Assembly: GCA_017591395.1 (NCBI GenBank)
Contig: WEDG01003476.1
Span: 32,102 to 96,101, forward strand
Length of the DNA stretch: 64,000 bases
Origin: Schistocephalus solidus
Lineage: Eukaryota; Platyhelminthes; Cestoda; Diphyllobothriidea; Diphyllobothriidae
Direction of reading: 5' to 3'
The position numbers and the translations under genes are program-made. Of the stretch, positions 1 through 9,749 are shown piece after piece. The notes under the pieces were generated by a model that searched no databases, was not told the DNA's origin, and saw only the letters and a program-made list of their open reading frames with translations. Position 1 is the stretch's first letter. Every line of letters starts with the position of its first letter.

Positions 1-480
1 CCCTGCTGGCCACCGTGCCGAAAGCGGATAGGTTAACTGTCCTTGGTGACTTCAACGCCCGCGTCGGGAATGATCACGCTGCCTGGTAGGGAGTGCTAGG
101 TCTCGGTAGCTGTAACGATAACGGCCTTCTTCTTTTGCGAACCTGTGCGGAACACCGTCTCCTGCTGACCAACACCTTCTTCCGCCTTCCGACGCGGGAG
201 AAGACCACGTGGATGCACCCTCGGTCGCGGCGCTGGCATCTGCTGGACAATGTTCTCGTCCGGAGGTGAGATCGACAGGAAGTGCTGGTAACCAAGGCTA
301 TCCGTAATGCCGATGGTTCGACGTATTACTGTCTCGTCTTCTCCGAGATGAGGCTCCGATTTCAACGCCGACGAAAGCCACAAGGTAAGTGACCTCCAGG
401 TAAGTTAAATACTCTTTTGTTAAATTTGCCTACGCACTGTTTCGATTTCAGCAACCAAATAGCCCAGAAACTGGAGAACC
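1..480 (+). pseudogene. APE-type endonuclease, C-terminal part (Zf-LINE A)
   Basis: Frame 2 from the window start reads a GDFNAR motif (about bases 47-64) typical of apurinic-like LINE endonucleases, followed by conserved [15 protein letters not shown] and WMHPRSRRW segments (about 155-240). This domain nicks target DNA to prime reverse transcription. A TAG at about 88-90 and a TGA at about 267-269 interrupt it. The terminal DHRLV catalytic segment seen in the copy at 10.7 kb is replaced by a degraded YYCLV. The reading continues into the linker before the RT. Confidence 0.8.
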
Positions 481-639
481 TGCATGCTGCAGATAATAAT
501 AGCACCGTGGAAACACGATGGTGCCAACTGCGAAATGTCATCCAGTCCCCCACCCTCGAATTCCTCAGACGCGCATGCGGTTAATACCAGGACTGCTTTG
601 ATGATAATGACGCCGACATCAGCATCTTACTCGCGGAGA

Positions 640-1797
640 AGAATGCACTTTCGAACTGACGCCACCGAAGCAGCCTTCTTCAGATGCCGCCGCATTGTAC
701 AGCAACGGCTGCGGGAGATGCAGGATGCCTGGATGATCCGAAAGGCTAAGGAAATCGAGGGGTATGCGGACTGCAATGAAATGAAAAACTTTTTCAAATC
801 CATTGAAGTCAGCTACAGCCCCTGCATCAAGGGAAATGCACCGCTGCTCAGCTCTGATGGGACAACACTGCTGACAGAGAAATCGCAAATTCTGAAGAGC
901 TGGGCCGAGCCTTTCAGAAGTGTCCTTATTTGCTCATTAGCCATCTCCGATTCTGCCATTGACCGGCTGCCTAAAGTGGACATGAACAATGACATGGATC
1001 TGCCGCCTTCCCTACCAGAAACCCTGCGGGCCGTGCAGCAGATTTTTAGTGGGAAAGCACCGGTATCCGACGTTATCCCACCGGAAGTCTACAAGCACGG
1101 TGGGCCCCGGCTGATGGCTGAACTCACAACACTCTTCCAGGAGATGTGGCGCAAAGGACAAGTTCCTCAGGATTTCAAAGACGCGACCATCGCCCATCTC
1201 TACAAAAGGAAGGGGAACCGGCAACTCTGTGATAATCACAAAGGCATCTCGTTGCTCAACATCGCCGGGAAGATCTTCGCCCGTATCCTTCGCAATCGAC
1301 TTAACGGTCACCTAGAGAAAGGCCTGCTCCCAGAAAGCCAATTTGGCTTCCGCCGACACCGCGGGACAACCGATATGATCTTTGCCGCCCGCCAGCTACA
1401 AGAGAAGTGCCAGGAGATGCAATCCCACCTTAACACTACCTTCGTGAACCTGACGAAAGCCTTTGACACGGTGAATCGTGACGGACTGTGGAAATTCATG
1501 CAGCATTTCGGCTGTCCTAAGCGGTTCATGCACAGGGAGCGTCAGCTTCACAACGTGGTGATGGCACATGTCACTGAAATCGGGTCCGTATCCGAAGCAT
1601 TCGCAGAGACCAATGGAGTGGAGCAGGGCTGCGTAGTGGCTGCCACCCCGTTCAGTCTCATGTTTCTGGTTTTGCAGATGGATGCCTACCGTGATGAACA
1701 GCCTGGGATCCGCATCGCCTACAGAACTGACGGGCACCATCTCAACAGTAAGGCGTATGCAGGCCAAAACGAGCGTGTATACGGCTACAGTCCATGA
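640..1797 (+). pseudogene. Reverse transcriptase, palm/fingers (Zf-LINE A)
   Basis: Open stretch of about 385 codons in one frame, part of an open frame that begins at 484 in a non-homologous phase. RT landmarks in order are the LYKRKG and NHKGISLLN segment (about 1,198-1,260), the GFRRHRGTTDMIF segment (about 1,345-1,385), and motif A as FVNLTKAFD (about 1,441-1,470). The usual FVDL of motif A has Asn in place of the catalytic Asp, so the domain should be dead. The frame ends at 1,797, just before the ADD box, through a shift shared with the copies at 23.2 kb and 60.7 kb. Confidence 0.88.
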
Positions 1798-2530
1798 CTT
1801 GCTCTTCGCGGATGACCGCCCTTAACACCGTGACAGAGCATTGACCTCTTCGCCGCAGGCTGCGCTTAATTTGGATTAACAATCAGTACAGCCAAAACGG
1901 TTTTCATGCACCAGCCGCCACCCTGCGCGGAATACAAGGCTCCTCGAATCAATGTCAACGGTGCTCAACTCAAAAACGTGTAAATCTTCGCTTATCTAGG
2001 AAGCACGATGTCGCGCAACACGAGAATCGACCACGAGGTTGCCCAACGGATCTACAAAGCTAGTCAGGCCTTCGACCGGCTGCAGGCCTCCGTGTGGAAT
2101 CGCCACGGTATTCACCTGAACACCAAACTGAAGATGTACAAGGCCATCGTCTTGACGACAGTCCTTTACGGAGCGGAGACCTGGACCGTCTACTCGAACC
2201 AAGCCAGGAAGCTGAATCACTTTCGTCTCAGCTGCCTCCGCAGAATACTGAAGCTGAGATGCAAGACAGGATCCCGGACACGGAAGTCCTAGAGCGGACT
2301 GGAATCCTCAGCATCAATGCCATGCTGAGGCAAGTGCAACTGCGATGCGGTGGCCACCTGGTACGAATGGACGACGAGCGACTACCCAAACGACATTTCT
2401 ACGGAGATGTCGCTACAGGTGCTCGCCGACTGGGAGGTCAAAAACGACGCTACAAGGACACTTTGAAGAAATCTCTGGAGCAACTGCAAATCAACCCGGC
2501 GACCTAGGATGACCTCGCCCAGGATAGACC
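1798..2530 (+). pseudogene. Reverse transcriptase motif C and thumb (Zf-LINE A)
   Basis: LLFADD is readable just after 1,797, then the frame collapses (ADDRP then stop instead of ADDCALNT). An 18-bp deletion follows, relative to the copy at 9.2 kb, and a TAA appears near 1,981. Further on the conserved LINE C-terminal segments are readable in pieces: [14 protein letters not shown] (about 2,010-2,055), [13 protein letters not shown] (about 2,167-2,205), and [19 protein letters not shown] (about 2,357-2,415). The pieces lie in more than one frame. Confidence 0.82.
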
Positions 2531-2639
2531 GGCATGGAGAGGATCCGGGAAAACTGGTTCAGCAATCTATGAGGCCAACTGGATCGCCACTGCCAATGCC
2601 AAAAGAGCACCATGAAAGTCACCGGCACCCCGGAGCAAC

Positions 2640-3472
2640 ATCGTCGATGCCCAGGCCCTGCCAACATGCCCGCGCTGTCAACGCATCTTCCGCGCGCGAA
2701 GTGGCCTGGTTGGACATCTTCGGACGCAATGCACCAACAATCCGACAATTCCTATTTCTACGTCAAATTCTGCCAACCCTCCTTCTGACTCCCTTAACCT
2801 CACTCCTGGCATCAATTCCATTACTCTCACCATCATAGAGACCACATCCATCTACTCATCGCCTGTTACCCCCACCACCGCAACCACCACCGCCTTCGCC
2901 TTTACTACCACCACCACCACCACCATCAGCGATGGTGAATCTCTCCTAAAGTGTCCTCAATGCGACCGCACATTCACCTCACACATAGGCCTAGTCGGTC
3001 ACTTGCGAATCCATCGTACAAAGACTGGTGAACCAGTGCCTGGAGCCCCAAAACACAGCAGAGATCGACGCCTCCACTGTTCTCACTGTCCTCGCGCATT
3101 CACTCATCGCAAAGACCTATTCGGTCACATGCGCATCCATGACAGTGGAACTCACCGCAATGCCGACAACACCGATACATCATGCACACCCTCGCTCCTG
3201 CCATTCTTACCGCCACTGCCACCCCCACTACCATGAATGACATCCACCCAGCCTCTACCGATTTCTCCTGCCCACAATGCACCCACAACTTCAACTCACG
3301 CATCGGCCTGGTCGGTCACATGCGAATCAATCGCACGGAGGCTGGTGAACCAGTGCCTGGGGCTCCAACATACAGTCGCCGCGCCCGCCTCCACTGCCCT
3401 CACTGCTCCCGCACATTTACACACCGCATGGGCCTATTACGACACATGCTCCTCCACGACAACCTGCGGTAA
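2640..3472 (+). pseudogene. C-terminal zinc-finger array of Zf-LINE A
   Basis: Five zinc-finger modules follow the RT, separated by Ser/Thr/Pro-rich spacers including a Thr run encoded by ACC repeats (about 2,880-2,932). The first is of C-x2-C...H-x3-C form (2,657-2,733). The next four are C2H2-like: 2,945-3,018, 3,069-3,143, 3,260-3,334 and 3,387-3,461. They alternate between a GLVGHLRIHRTE type and an FTHR...GHMRIHDS type, joined by a GEPVPGAP linker. The fourth has Asn for the last His (HMRIN). They belong to the retroelement polyprotein and probably bind nucleic acid; they are not a host transcription factor. The frame shifts between fingers 3 and 4. Confidence 0.85.
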
Positions 3473-4305
3473 ACCACCGAAGGCTAAGCCCCATCAGCGC
3501 ACACCATCTAAACTACTACATAGACAACATCCTCACAATACCTGATAAAATCACGGTCTCCTATAAACCGTGGCTTGGAAGGCTGCCAATCTGACTCTTA
3601 CACCAGACCACGCCGTCGGCCCAGTGTATGTGCTGTGGACTGGGAGTCAGACGGCGATGGCTCCTCCATATCCCCTGCTTTAGTGAATCCTGGTGTGTGC
3701 TTTATGGGGACCAGGTCGTGCTGTTGCGCGCGAAGACGGGTACTCCGACCCGTCAGCCAATGTGCCCACTCCCACATCAGGCAACTGACTGACTTGGATG
3801 GTGGTTTGATTGTGTGGGTGGGGGAGAGAGTGAGGTCGAGAGCTCAGCGTATTTTCCTCACTATAAACAATCTGACGCGCTTGAAACTATCACGGTGCAC
3901 TAAAAGCCGTGGCTTGGAAGGTTTCCAACTGAAGGGATAACTCGGACCGCTTGGTCAGCCCAAAGTGTGTTTTGTGTGGAGTGGCAGACTGGTGGACTGA
4001 GAGTCAGGCTGCAATGGCTCCTTCTTAATGTGGCCTTTATGGCACTCCCACGCCGTGGGATCCGAGTCAGGTGTGGTGGTACACCCAGGGATGGATCCGG
4101 CCACGCCAGCCACCTGCATCCTCTCCCACCTCCGGTCTTTTTAACTCTGTCTTGACACCGAGTCAGGTGGGGGAGGAGGAGAGAGTGTGGTAGCTGCAGC
4201 GCAAGGCTACTATCACTTAAAACTAATTCACGCGCAAGTCACCGTCCCTGCACCACCTGGTGTGGAGCATACGGTGGACCTCGACAAAATCGACGGTCGA
4301 ACAGT
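3473..4305 (+). other. 3' UTR of Zf-LINE A with a duplicated module
   Basis: Non-coding tail of the element. Two diverged copies of a module of about 165 bp lie at about 3,551-3,715 and 3,889-4,060. Each begins with ATCACGGT...CCGTGGCTTGGAAGG, passes through a GGTCAGCCCA/CGGCCCAGTGT stretch and reaches GAGTCAG..TGCGATGGCTCCT. The same arrangement appears in the other long copies. ORFs seen here are chance frames in repeat DNA. Confidence 0.7.
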
Positions 4306-5097
4306 CGTCGTCATAGGGCGATGTGCGACCGTACATCCTTACCACTTACGGCTAAGGCATGCACGTGCATGCGCGTGCATGCGCGTACTCGGTCGTTCGT
4401 CTGTCATGCCGTGGTAGTTGGCTGGTTAGTCTAGACATTTCACGCACTAAATAATGCTTGACGTGTTCATGGGTAGTAATCGACTCTTTGGTTGCGTTAG
4501 TAAGCGGCGGATAGTGGACTGCGGGCGGTGTTCAACGCCCACGCTTAGCGGTCTTAGCATGTGCTGGGTGGTTTCAGAGGCGTTCCTCACGGAGGGCAAA
4601 TTAGGGAAGATTTCAGGTCATTGTTTTTGCTCACCATCGGTCTTCGTGTACCTTTAGTACAAGCATTTCTTTATGAAGCTACGTGGATATCCATTGACGA
4701 GGAAGAGGTGCCATAGGGTTTTGTGTTCTCGCAGCTTCTCGGCCTCTGCGCTGCAATGTGTCCGGATGCGGTGATAAAGCGACCGGGCGCAACTTCGTCC
4801 ATGAGACAGGGATGCTTACTGTTGTAGTGAAGGTTTTTCTCCGTGTTGATCGCTTTTCAAACTACCCCCCACTCTGGAGGGTTCCGTCCTCCTTCCTCGA
4901 GTCCTGGACACCGAGAAAAGGCAACATGCGGTTCTCTTTTTCCTCCGTTGTAAGTGGAATCTGTGGGGAAAGTTCTCCTTAGCGTCTCAGTGCAGGATGA
5001 CGAAAGTATCTTCTACATAGCGCATCCAGAATTTTTGCTTGCAGATCTGTAAGGCTTGAGTTTCCCGTTCTTCCAAGACTACTTCCGTCAGGTAGTG
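4306..5097 (-). mobile_element. Penelope-like element fragment (RT end plus GIY-YIG endonuclease)
   Basis: Inverted twin of 19,915-20,703. On the - strand it contains degraded RT motif C surroundings (near 5,030-4,985) and a TMEEEEN-like thumb segment. Near 4,560-4,390 comes the linker STIRRL and a GIY-YIG-type IIYRVKCL segment. PLEs use this endonuclease with a telomerase-like RT. The frame is broken repeatedly. Similarity to the twin ends sharply at about 5,097/19,915. A run of alternating purine/pyrimidine lies at 4,357-4,388. Confidence 0.7.
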
Positions 5098-5651
5098 CTA
5101 GTCGCCTTGTGCATTGCCATTGACATAAGCATGCACGCAGAAAATTTAATTCAACTTTAGAATCGTTCGGATACGCATTTTTGTTTGAACATGTCATATA
5201 GAGCGTTAGTTGTCCAAGGAATTATGCATCAGGGTGGGTTTGACGACCCCATCGTTGGTTTTCGTTCTGTTTCTGTTTCTTAAATTTGATCATAGTTATT
5301 AAACAAGTTCTTTAATAAAATCCCTGGTAAATCTTAGTGTGAATATATTTCACTGCACCAAAGCCATCTTACAAGTGATCCATGTCATTACCCTCGTGGA
5401 TTAAATATTTTACTTAGCAGTTTTCGTAACCTGGATGGCAAATATGATACTTTTTAATTTCTGTTGGAAAAATACGAGTGGACAGTTTACTTTGGAATAT
5501 GTTGCTATGTTATTTACAAAGTGTGTGTTTTATGCGTTCAAAAGGGAAAGCTCAAATGCATATTTTTTCGGGTGATAGTGTATCTCATGTATCGTAATTA
5601 TATAAGTATAGGAAAAAATTATGACGGTTCGATTATTGATCCTGATGGAAT
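5098..5651. other. AT-rich stretch, nothing recognised
   Basis: Unique-looking AT-rich DNA. One 71-codon open frame (5,464-5,679) resembles no family I know and runs into a repeat relic. Confidence 0.5.
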
Positions 5652-5835
5652 ACATCGTGCAGGGACGCAGGGACGGTGACTTGCACATGAATTAGTTTAT
5701 CGTGCTAGTCACCTTGTGCAGTATCTACACCCTCTCTACTCTATCACCAACCTGGGCAATGTGTCATGAACAAGTCAAGAATCCTGTGGGCGAGAGATGG
5801 TGCAGGTGGCTGGCGCGGCGCGGATTCCACCAAGT
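5652..5835 (-). mobile_element. Zf-LINE 3' UTR relic
   Basis: GCAGGGACGGTGACTTGC followed by ATGAATTAGTTT and later GGTGCAGGTGGCTGGCGCGG matches, in the same order, the terminal 3' UTR of the copy at 6,750-6,920. It is strongly diverged, so an old fragment. Confidence 0.65.
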
Positions 5836-5869
5836 GCGCCAAATTCCGGGGAAATGGGTTTCAGGATTA

Positions 5870-6110
5870 TGGTGAGGGTTAGATTTAAGTTCAGGACGTT
5901 AGGATCAGAGTCAGGCCTAGGGTCATAATTATTTTAAGGGTTAAGGCTTTTATCGTGTTAACTGAAGAGGTAAGGGTATGTCTAGGTCTAACATTAAGGA
6001 CACCTTTTTGTTGTATTGTTGTTGTGTTAGCATTGAGACAGGGGTATATGTACCCTTCCTAAAATTTACCGTAAGGACGAATTATAGAATGTCATATAAT
6101 GCTCCAACAA
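5870..6110 (-). repeat. Dispersed CCCTAA-rich repeat, reverse copy
   Basis: Holds GTTAGG/TTAAGG-like words followed by a block (about 6,040-6,078) whose reverse complement, AGGAAGGGTACATAT, recurs at 26,905 next to similar CCCTAA words. One of at least five diverged copies in the window. Confidence 0.5.
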
Positions 6111-6699
6111 TCCTCCCTAATTGTTTCCATCCAGTGGCAGCTTCCATGTGGAATCTTGAGCCAATATTGAGCATAAATAGCCCTTTTGTGTACAGGTTCA
6201 GTAGTATTTTCAAAGAGAGATTTTAATTAACAGGGGCATCAGAGAATTCCGATCTCGCCCTGTCTCACTCAGATCACCGTGACATTGCATGGTCAATATA
6301 AGATCAACGGAAATCACTGCTCAAACGAAAATGTTGGCGGTGGAAATAGAAACCAGACCTATAGTCAGGAGTTGTGTTTGATGGTAGAATGCAAGGGAAG
6401 ATTGACTTGAAATACAAATCAGGTAAGTAGAGAAACCTAGCAACTAGCAGTGGCTCATCTTGCTAGCATGCTTTTAAAAGATCGTTTCAACTGCCCTTGT
6501 TACGCCTTGCCTTCGCAAATGGAAGACGACTGTCACTGACCTGCCAGAGGGATGGCTTGAACATATCTCAGTCTTCGTTGGCTTTGCCAGCGAAACTACG
6601 GTCCCGGTCAAGGCCGGCCAATTGAATCCCGTCTAATTGAAGTCAATTCGTTAAATCTTGCGCTCTTTTTGACCTGAAGTCCGCAGAACTGAAAATAAC
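6111..6699. other. Non-coding stretch, partly shared with 13.3-13.6 kb
   Basis: No gene. About 6,436-6,520 (CTTGCTAGCATGC..TTTAAAAGAT) resembles 13,365-13,400, and the end (AACTGAAAATAAC, about 6,690) resembles 13,563-13,577. An old unnamed repeat probably underlies both. Confidence 0.4.
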
Positions 6700-7571
6700 A
6701 CATACCGGCAGTTTGACCGTCGATTACGACAAGGTCCACCGTATGCTCCACACCAGGTGGTGCAGGGACGGTGACTTGCGCGTGAATTAGTTTTAAAGTG
6801 ATAGTAGCCTTGCGCTGCAGCTACCGCACTCTGTCCTCCTCCCCCACCTGAGCCCGGTGTCAAGACAGATTCAAGAAGACCGGAGATGGGAGAGGGTGCA
6901 GGTGGCTGGCGCGGCCGGAGCCGCCCCTGTGCGTGCGACCACACCTGGTTCGGATCCCACGGAGTGGGAGTGCCATAAAGGCCACATTAAGAAGGAGCCA
7001 TTGCAACCTGACTCTCAGTCCGCCAGTCAGCCACGCCACACAAAACACACATTGGGCTGACCACGCGGTCCGAGTTATCCCGTCAGTTGGAAACCTTCCA
7101 AGCCACGGCTTTTAGCGCACCGTGATAGTTTTAAGCGCATCAGATTGTTTATAGTGAGGAAAATACGCTGAGCTCTCGACCTCACTCTCTCCCCCAACCC
7201 CACCATCAGACACTGTCCGAGCCGGTCAGTTGCCTGATGTGGGAGTGGGCGCATTGGCTGATGAATCGGCGTACCCGTCTTCGCGCGCCATTGCACGATC
7301 TGGCCCTCATAACGCACACACCAGGATTCACAAACTCAGGGGATATGGAGCAGCCATCGCCGTCTGACTCCCAGTCCACTGGTCAGCCACTCGACACACA
7401 CAGAAAATACACTGAGCCGATGGCGTGGTCTGGTGGAAGCGTCAGATTGGCAGACATCCCAGCTACGGTTTCAAGTAAACCGTGATATACTCTGGTAAAT
7501 TGTGATTGTGAGGTTGTTGTCGATGTATTGGTGTAGGTAACGTGCGCTGATGTAGCTTAGCCTCCGGTGGT

Positions 7572-8480
7572 TTACCGCAGGTTGTCGTGTAGGCGCATGT
7601 GTCCTAATAGGCCCATGCGGTGTGTAAATGTGCGGGAGCAGTGAGGGCAGTGAAGGCGGGCTCGTCGACCGTATGTCGGAGCCCCAGGCACTGGTTCACC
7701 AGCCTCCGTGCGATGGATTCGCAGGTGACCGACCAGGCCGATGCGTGAGTTGAAGTTGCGGGCGCAGTGTGGGAGGGAGAAATCGGTAGCGGCTGGGGGG
7801 GATGTCATTCATGGTAGTGGGGGTGTCAGGGGCGCTAAGAATGGCAGGAGCGGAGGGTGTGCATGGTGTATCGGTGTTGTCGGCATTGTGGTGAATTCCG
7901 CTGTCATGGATGCGCATGTGACCGAATAGGCCCATGCGATGAGTGAATGCGCGAGGACAGTAAGGGCAGTGGAGGCGACGATCTCTGCTGTGTGATTGTG
8001 CTCCAGGCACTGGCTTATCGGTCTCTGTGCGATGTATTCGCAAGTGACCGACCAGGCCGATGCGTGAGGTGAATGTGCGGTCGCATTGAGTACATCTTAG
8101 GAGAGATTCCCCATCGCTAATGGTGGTGGTGGTGGTGGTAGTGAAGGCGAAGGCGGGGGTGGTTGCGGTGGTGGGGGTAACAGGTGATGAGTAGATGGAT
8201 GTGGTCTCTATGATGGTGGGAGTAATGGAATTGATGCCAGGAGTAGGGTTGGGGGAGTCAGAAGGAGGGTCGGCAGAATTTGACGTAGAAATTGGAATTG
8301 TCGGATTGTTGGTGCATTGCGTCCGAAGATGTCCAACCAGGCCGATTCGTGCGCGGAAGATGCGTTGACAGCGCTGGACATGTTGGCAGGGCCTGGGCAT
8401 TGGCGGTGTTGGTCCGGGGCGCTGGTGACTTTCGTGCCGCTCTTTTGGCATTGGCAGTGGCGATCCGGTTGGCCTCATAG
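7572..8480 (-). pseudogene. C-terminal zinc-finger array of Zf-LINE B
   Basis: A 260-codon open frame (8,478-7,696) carries the CQRIFRARIGLVGHLRTQC finger (near 8,375-8,310), a Ser/Thr/Pro spacer with a Thr run, then two C2H2 fingers (CTQCDRTFTSRIGLVGHLRIH near 8,090-8,030 and CPYCPRAFTHRMGLFGHMRIH near 7,970-7,905). A frameshift near 7,800 puts the last two fingers into another frame (7,808-7,572), ending in HDNLR and stop. The last His of finger 4 is intact here (HLRIH), unlike copies A and C. Confidence 0.87.
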
Positions 8481-8489
8481 ATTGCTAAA

Positions 8490-9749
8490 CCAGTCTTCAC
8501 TGATCTTCTCCATGCCGGTCTATCCTGGGCGATGTCCTCCCAGGTCGCCGGGTTGATTTGCAGTTGCTCCAGAGATTTCTTCAAAGTGTCCTTGTAGCGT
8601 CGTTTTTAACCTCCCTTTCGGCGAGCACCCGTAGTGACATCTCCGTAGAAATGTCGTTTGGGTAGTCGCTCGTCGTCCATTCTTACCAGGTGGCCACCCC
8701 ATCGCAGTTGCACTTGCCTCAGCATGGCATGGATGCTGAGGTTTTCGGTCCGCTCCAGGACTTCCGTGTCCGGGATCCTGTCTTGCCATCTCAGCTTCAG
8801 TATTCTGCGGAGGCGGCTGAGATGAAAGTGATTCAGCTTCCTGGCTTGATTCGAGTAGATGGTCCAGGTCTCCGCTCCGTAAAGGAGTGTCGTCAAGACG
8901 ACGGCCTTGTACATCTTCAGTTTGGTGTTCAGGTGAATACCGTGGCGATTCCACACGGAGGCCTGCAGCCGGTCGAAGGCCTGACTAGCTTTGGAGATCC
9001 GTTGAACAACCTCGTCATCGATTCTCGTGTTGCGCGACATGGTGCTTCCTAGATAAGCGAAGATTTCCACGTTTTTGAGTTGAGCACCGTTGACATTGAT
9101 TCGAGGAGCATTGTATTCCGCGCTGGGTGGCCGCTGGTGCATGACAACCGTTTTGGCTGTACTGATTGTTAATCCAAATTTGGCGCAGCCTTCGGCGAAG
9201 AGGTCCATGCTCCTTTGCATGTCCTCCTCCGTCACGGTGTTAAGAGCACAGTCGTCCGCGAAGAGCAAGTCAAGGACTGTAGTCGTAGACACGCGCGTTT
9301 CGCCTGCATACGCCGACTGTTGAGAAGCTGCCCGTCAGTTCTGTAGCCGATGCGGATCCCAGGCTGCTCATCACGGTAGGCCTCCATCAGCATAGCCGAG
9401 AACAGGAGACTGAAGAGGGTGGGGGCCAGTACGCAGCCCTGCTTCACTCCGTTGGTCAGCGTGAATGCTTCGGATACCGTCCCGTTGTCAGTGACGCGCG
9501 CCGTCATCCCGTCATGAAGCTGACGCACCATGTGCGTGAACCGCTCAGGACAGCCAAATTTCTGCATGACTTTCCACAGTCCGTCACGATTCACCGTGTC
9601 AAAGGCTTTCGTTAAATCCACGAAGGTAGTATATAGGTGAGTTCGCATCTCCTGACACTTCTCTTGTAGCTGGCTGGCGGCAAAGATCATATCGGTTGTT
9701 CCGCGGTGTCGGCGGAAGCCACATTGGCTTTCCGGGAGCAGGTCCTGCT
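8490..9749 (-). pseudogene. Reverse transcriptase core and thumb of Zf-LINE B
   Basis: Two open blocks. The block 9,690-9,232 reads motif A (FVDLTKAFDTVNRDG), then TNGVKQGCVLAPTLFSLLFS (motif B region) and [13 protein letters not shown]. The block 9,292-8,606 reads motif C ([11 protein letters not shown]), TAKTVVMHQ, a [13 protein letters not shown] segment, [21 protein letters not shown] and [14 protein letters not shown]. The two blocks overlap in different frames, so one frameshift separates motifs B and C. All three catalytic Asp positions are present, unlike in copies A and C. Confidence 0.9.

Larger units (their letters stand above)
1..4305 (+). mobile_element. Zf-LINE copy A, 5' cut by window edge
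   Basis: Non-LTR retrotransposon of APE-endonuclease type. In order it holds the end of an endonuclease domain, a reverse transcriptase, a C-terminal zinc-finger array and a roughly 830-bp 3' UTR. The window begins inside the endonuclease. The 3' limit is set where copies here, at 6.7 kb, 20.7 kb and 59.6 kb stop resembling each other, just after a shared ATCGACGGTC. No poly(A) or microsatellite tail is visible. Several frameshifts and stops make it non-autonomous. It is the inverted twin of the element at 20,704-25,777 and shares its lesions. Superfamily (CR1/Jockey/RTE-like) was not resolved by eye. Confidence 0.9.

Noticed and set aside
3003..3472. Host C2H2 zinc-finger transcription factor gene
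   Set aside because: The fingers always follow the LINE RT in the same order in several copies, with shared linkers and frameshifts; they belong to the retroelement.
3551..4060. CRISPR-like repeat array
   Set aside because: Only two diverged units, no regular spacers, eukaryotic context.
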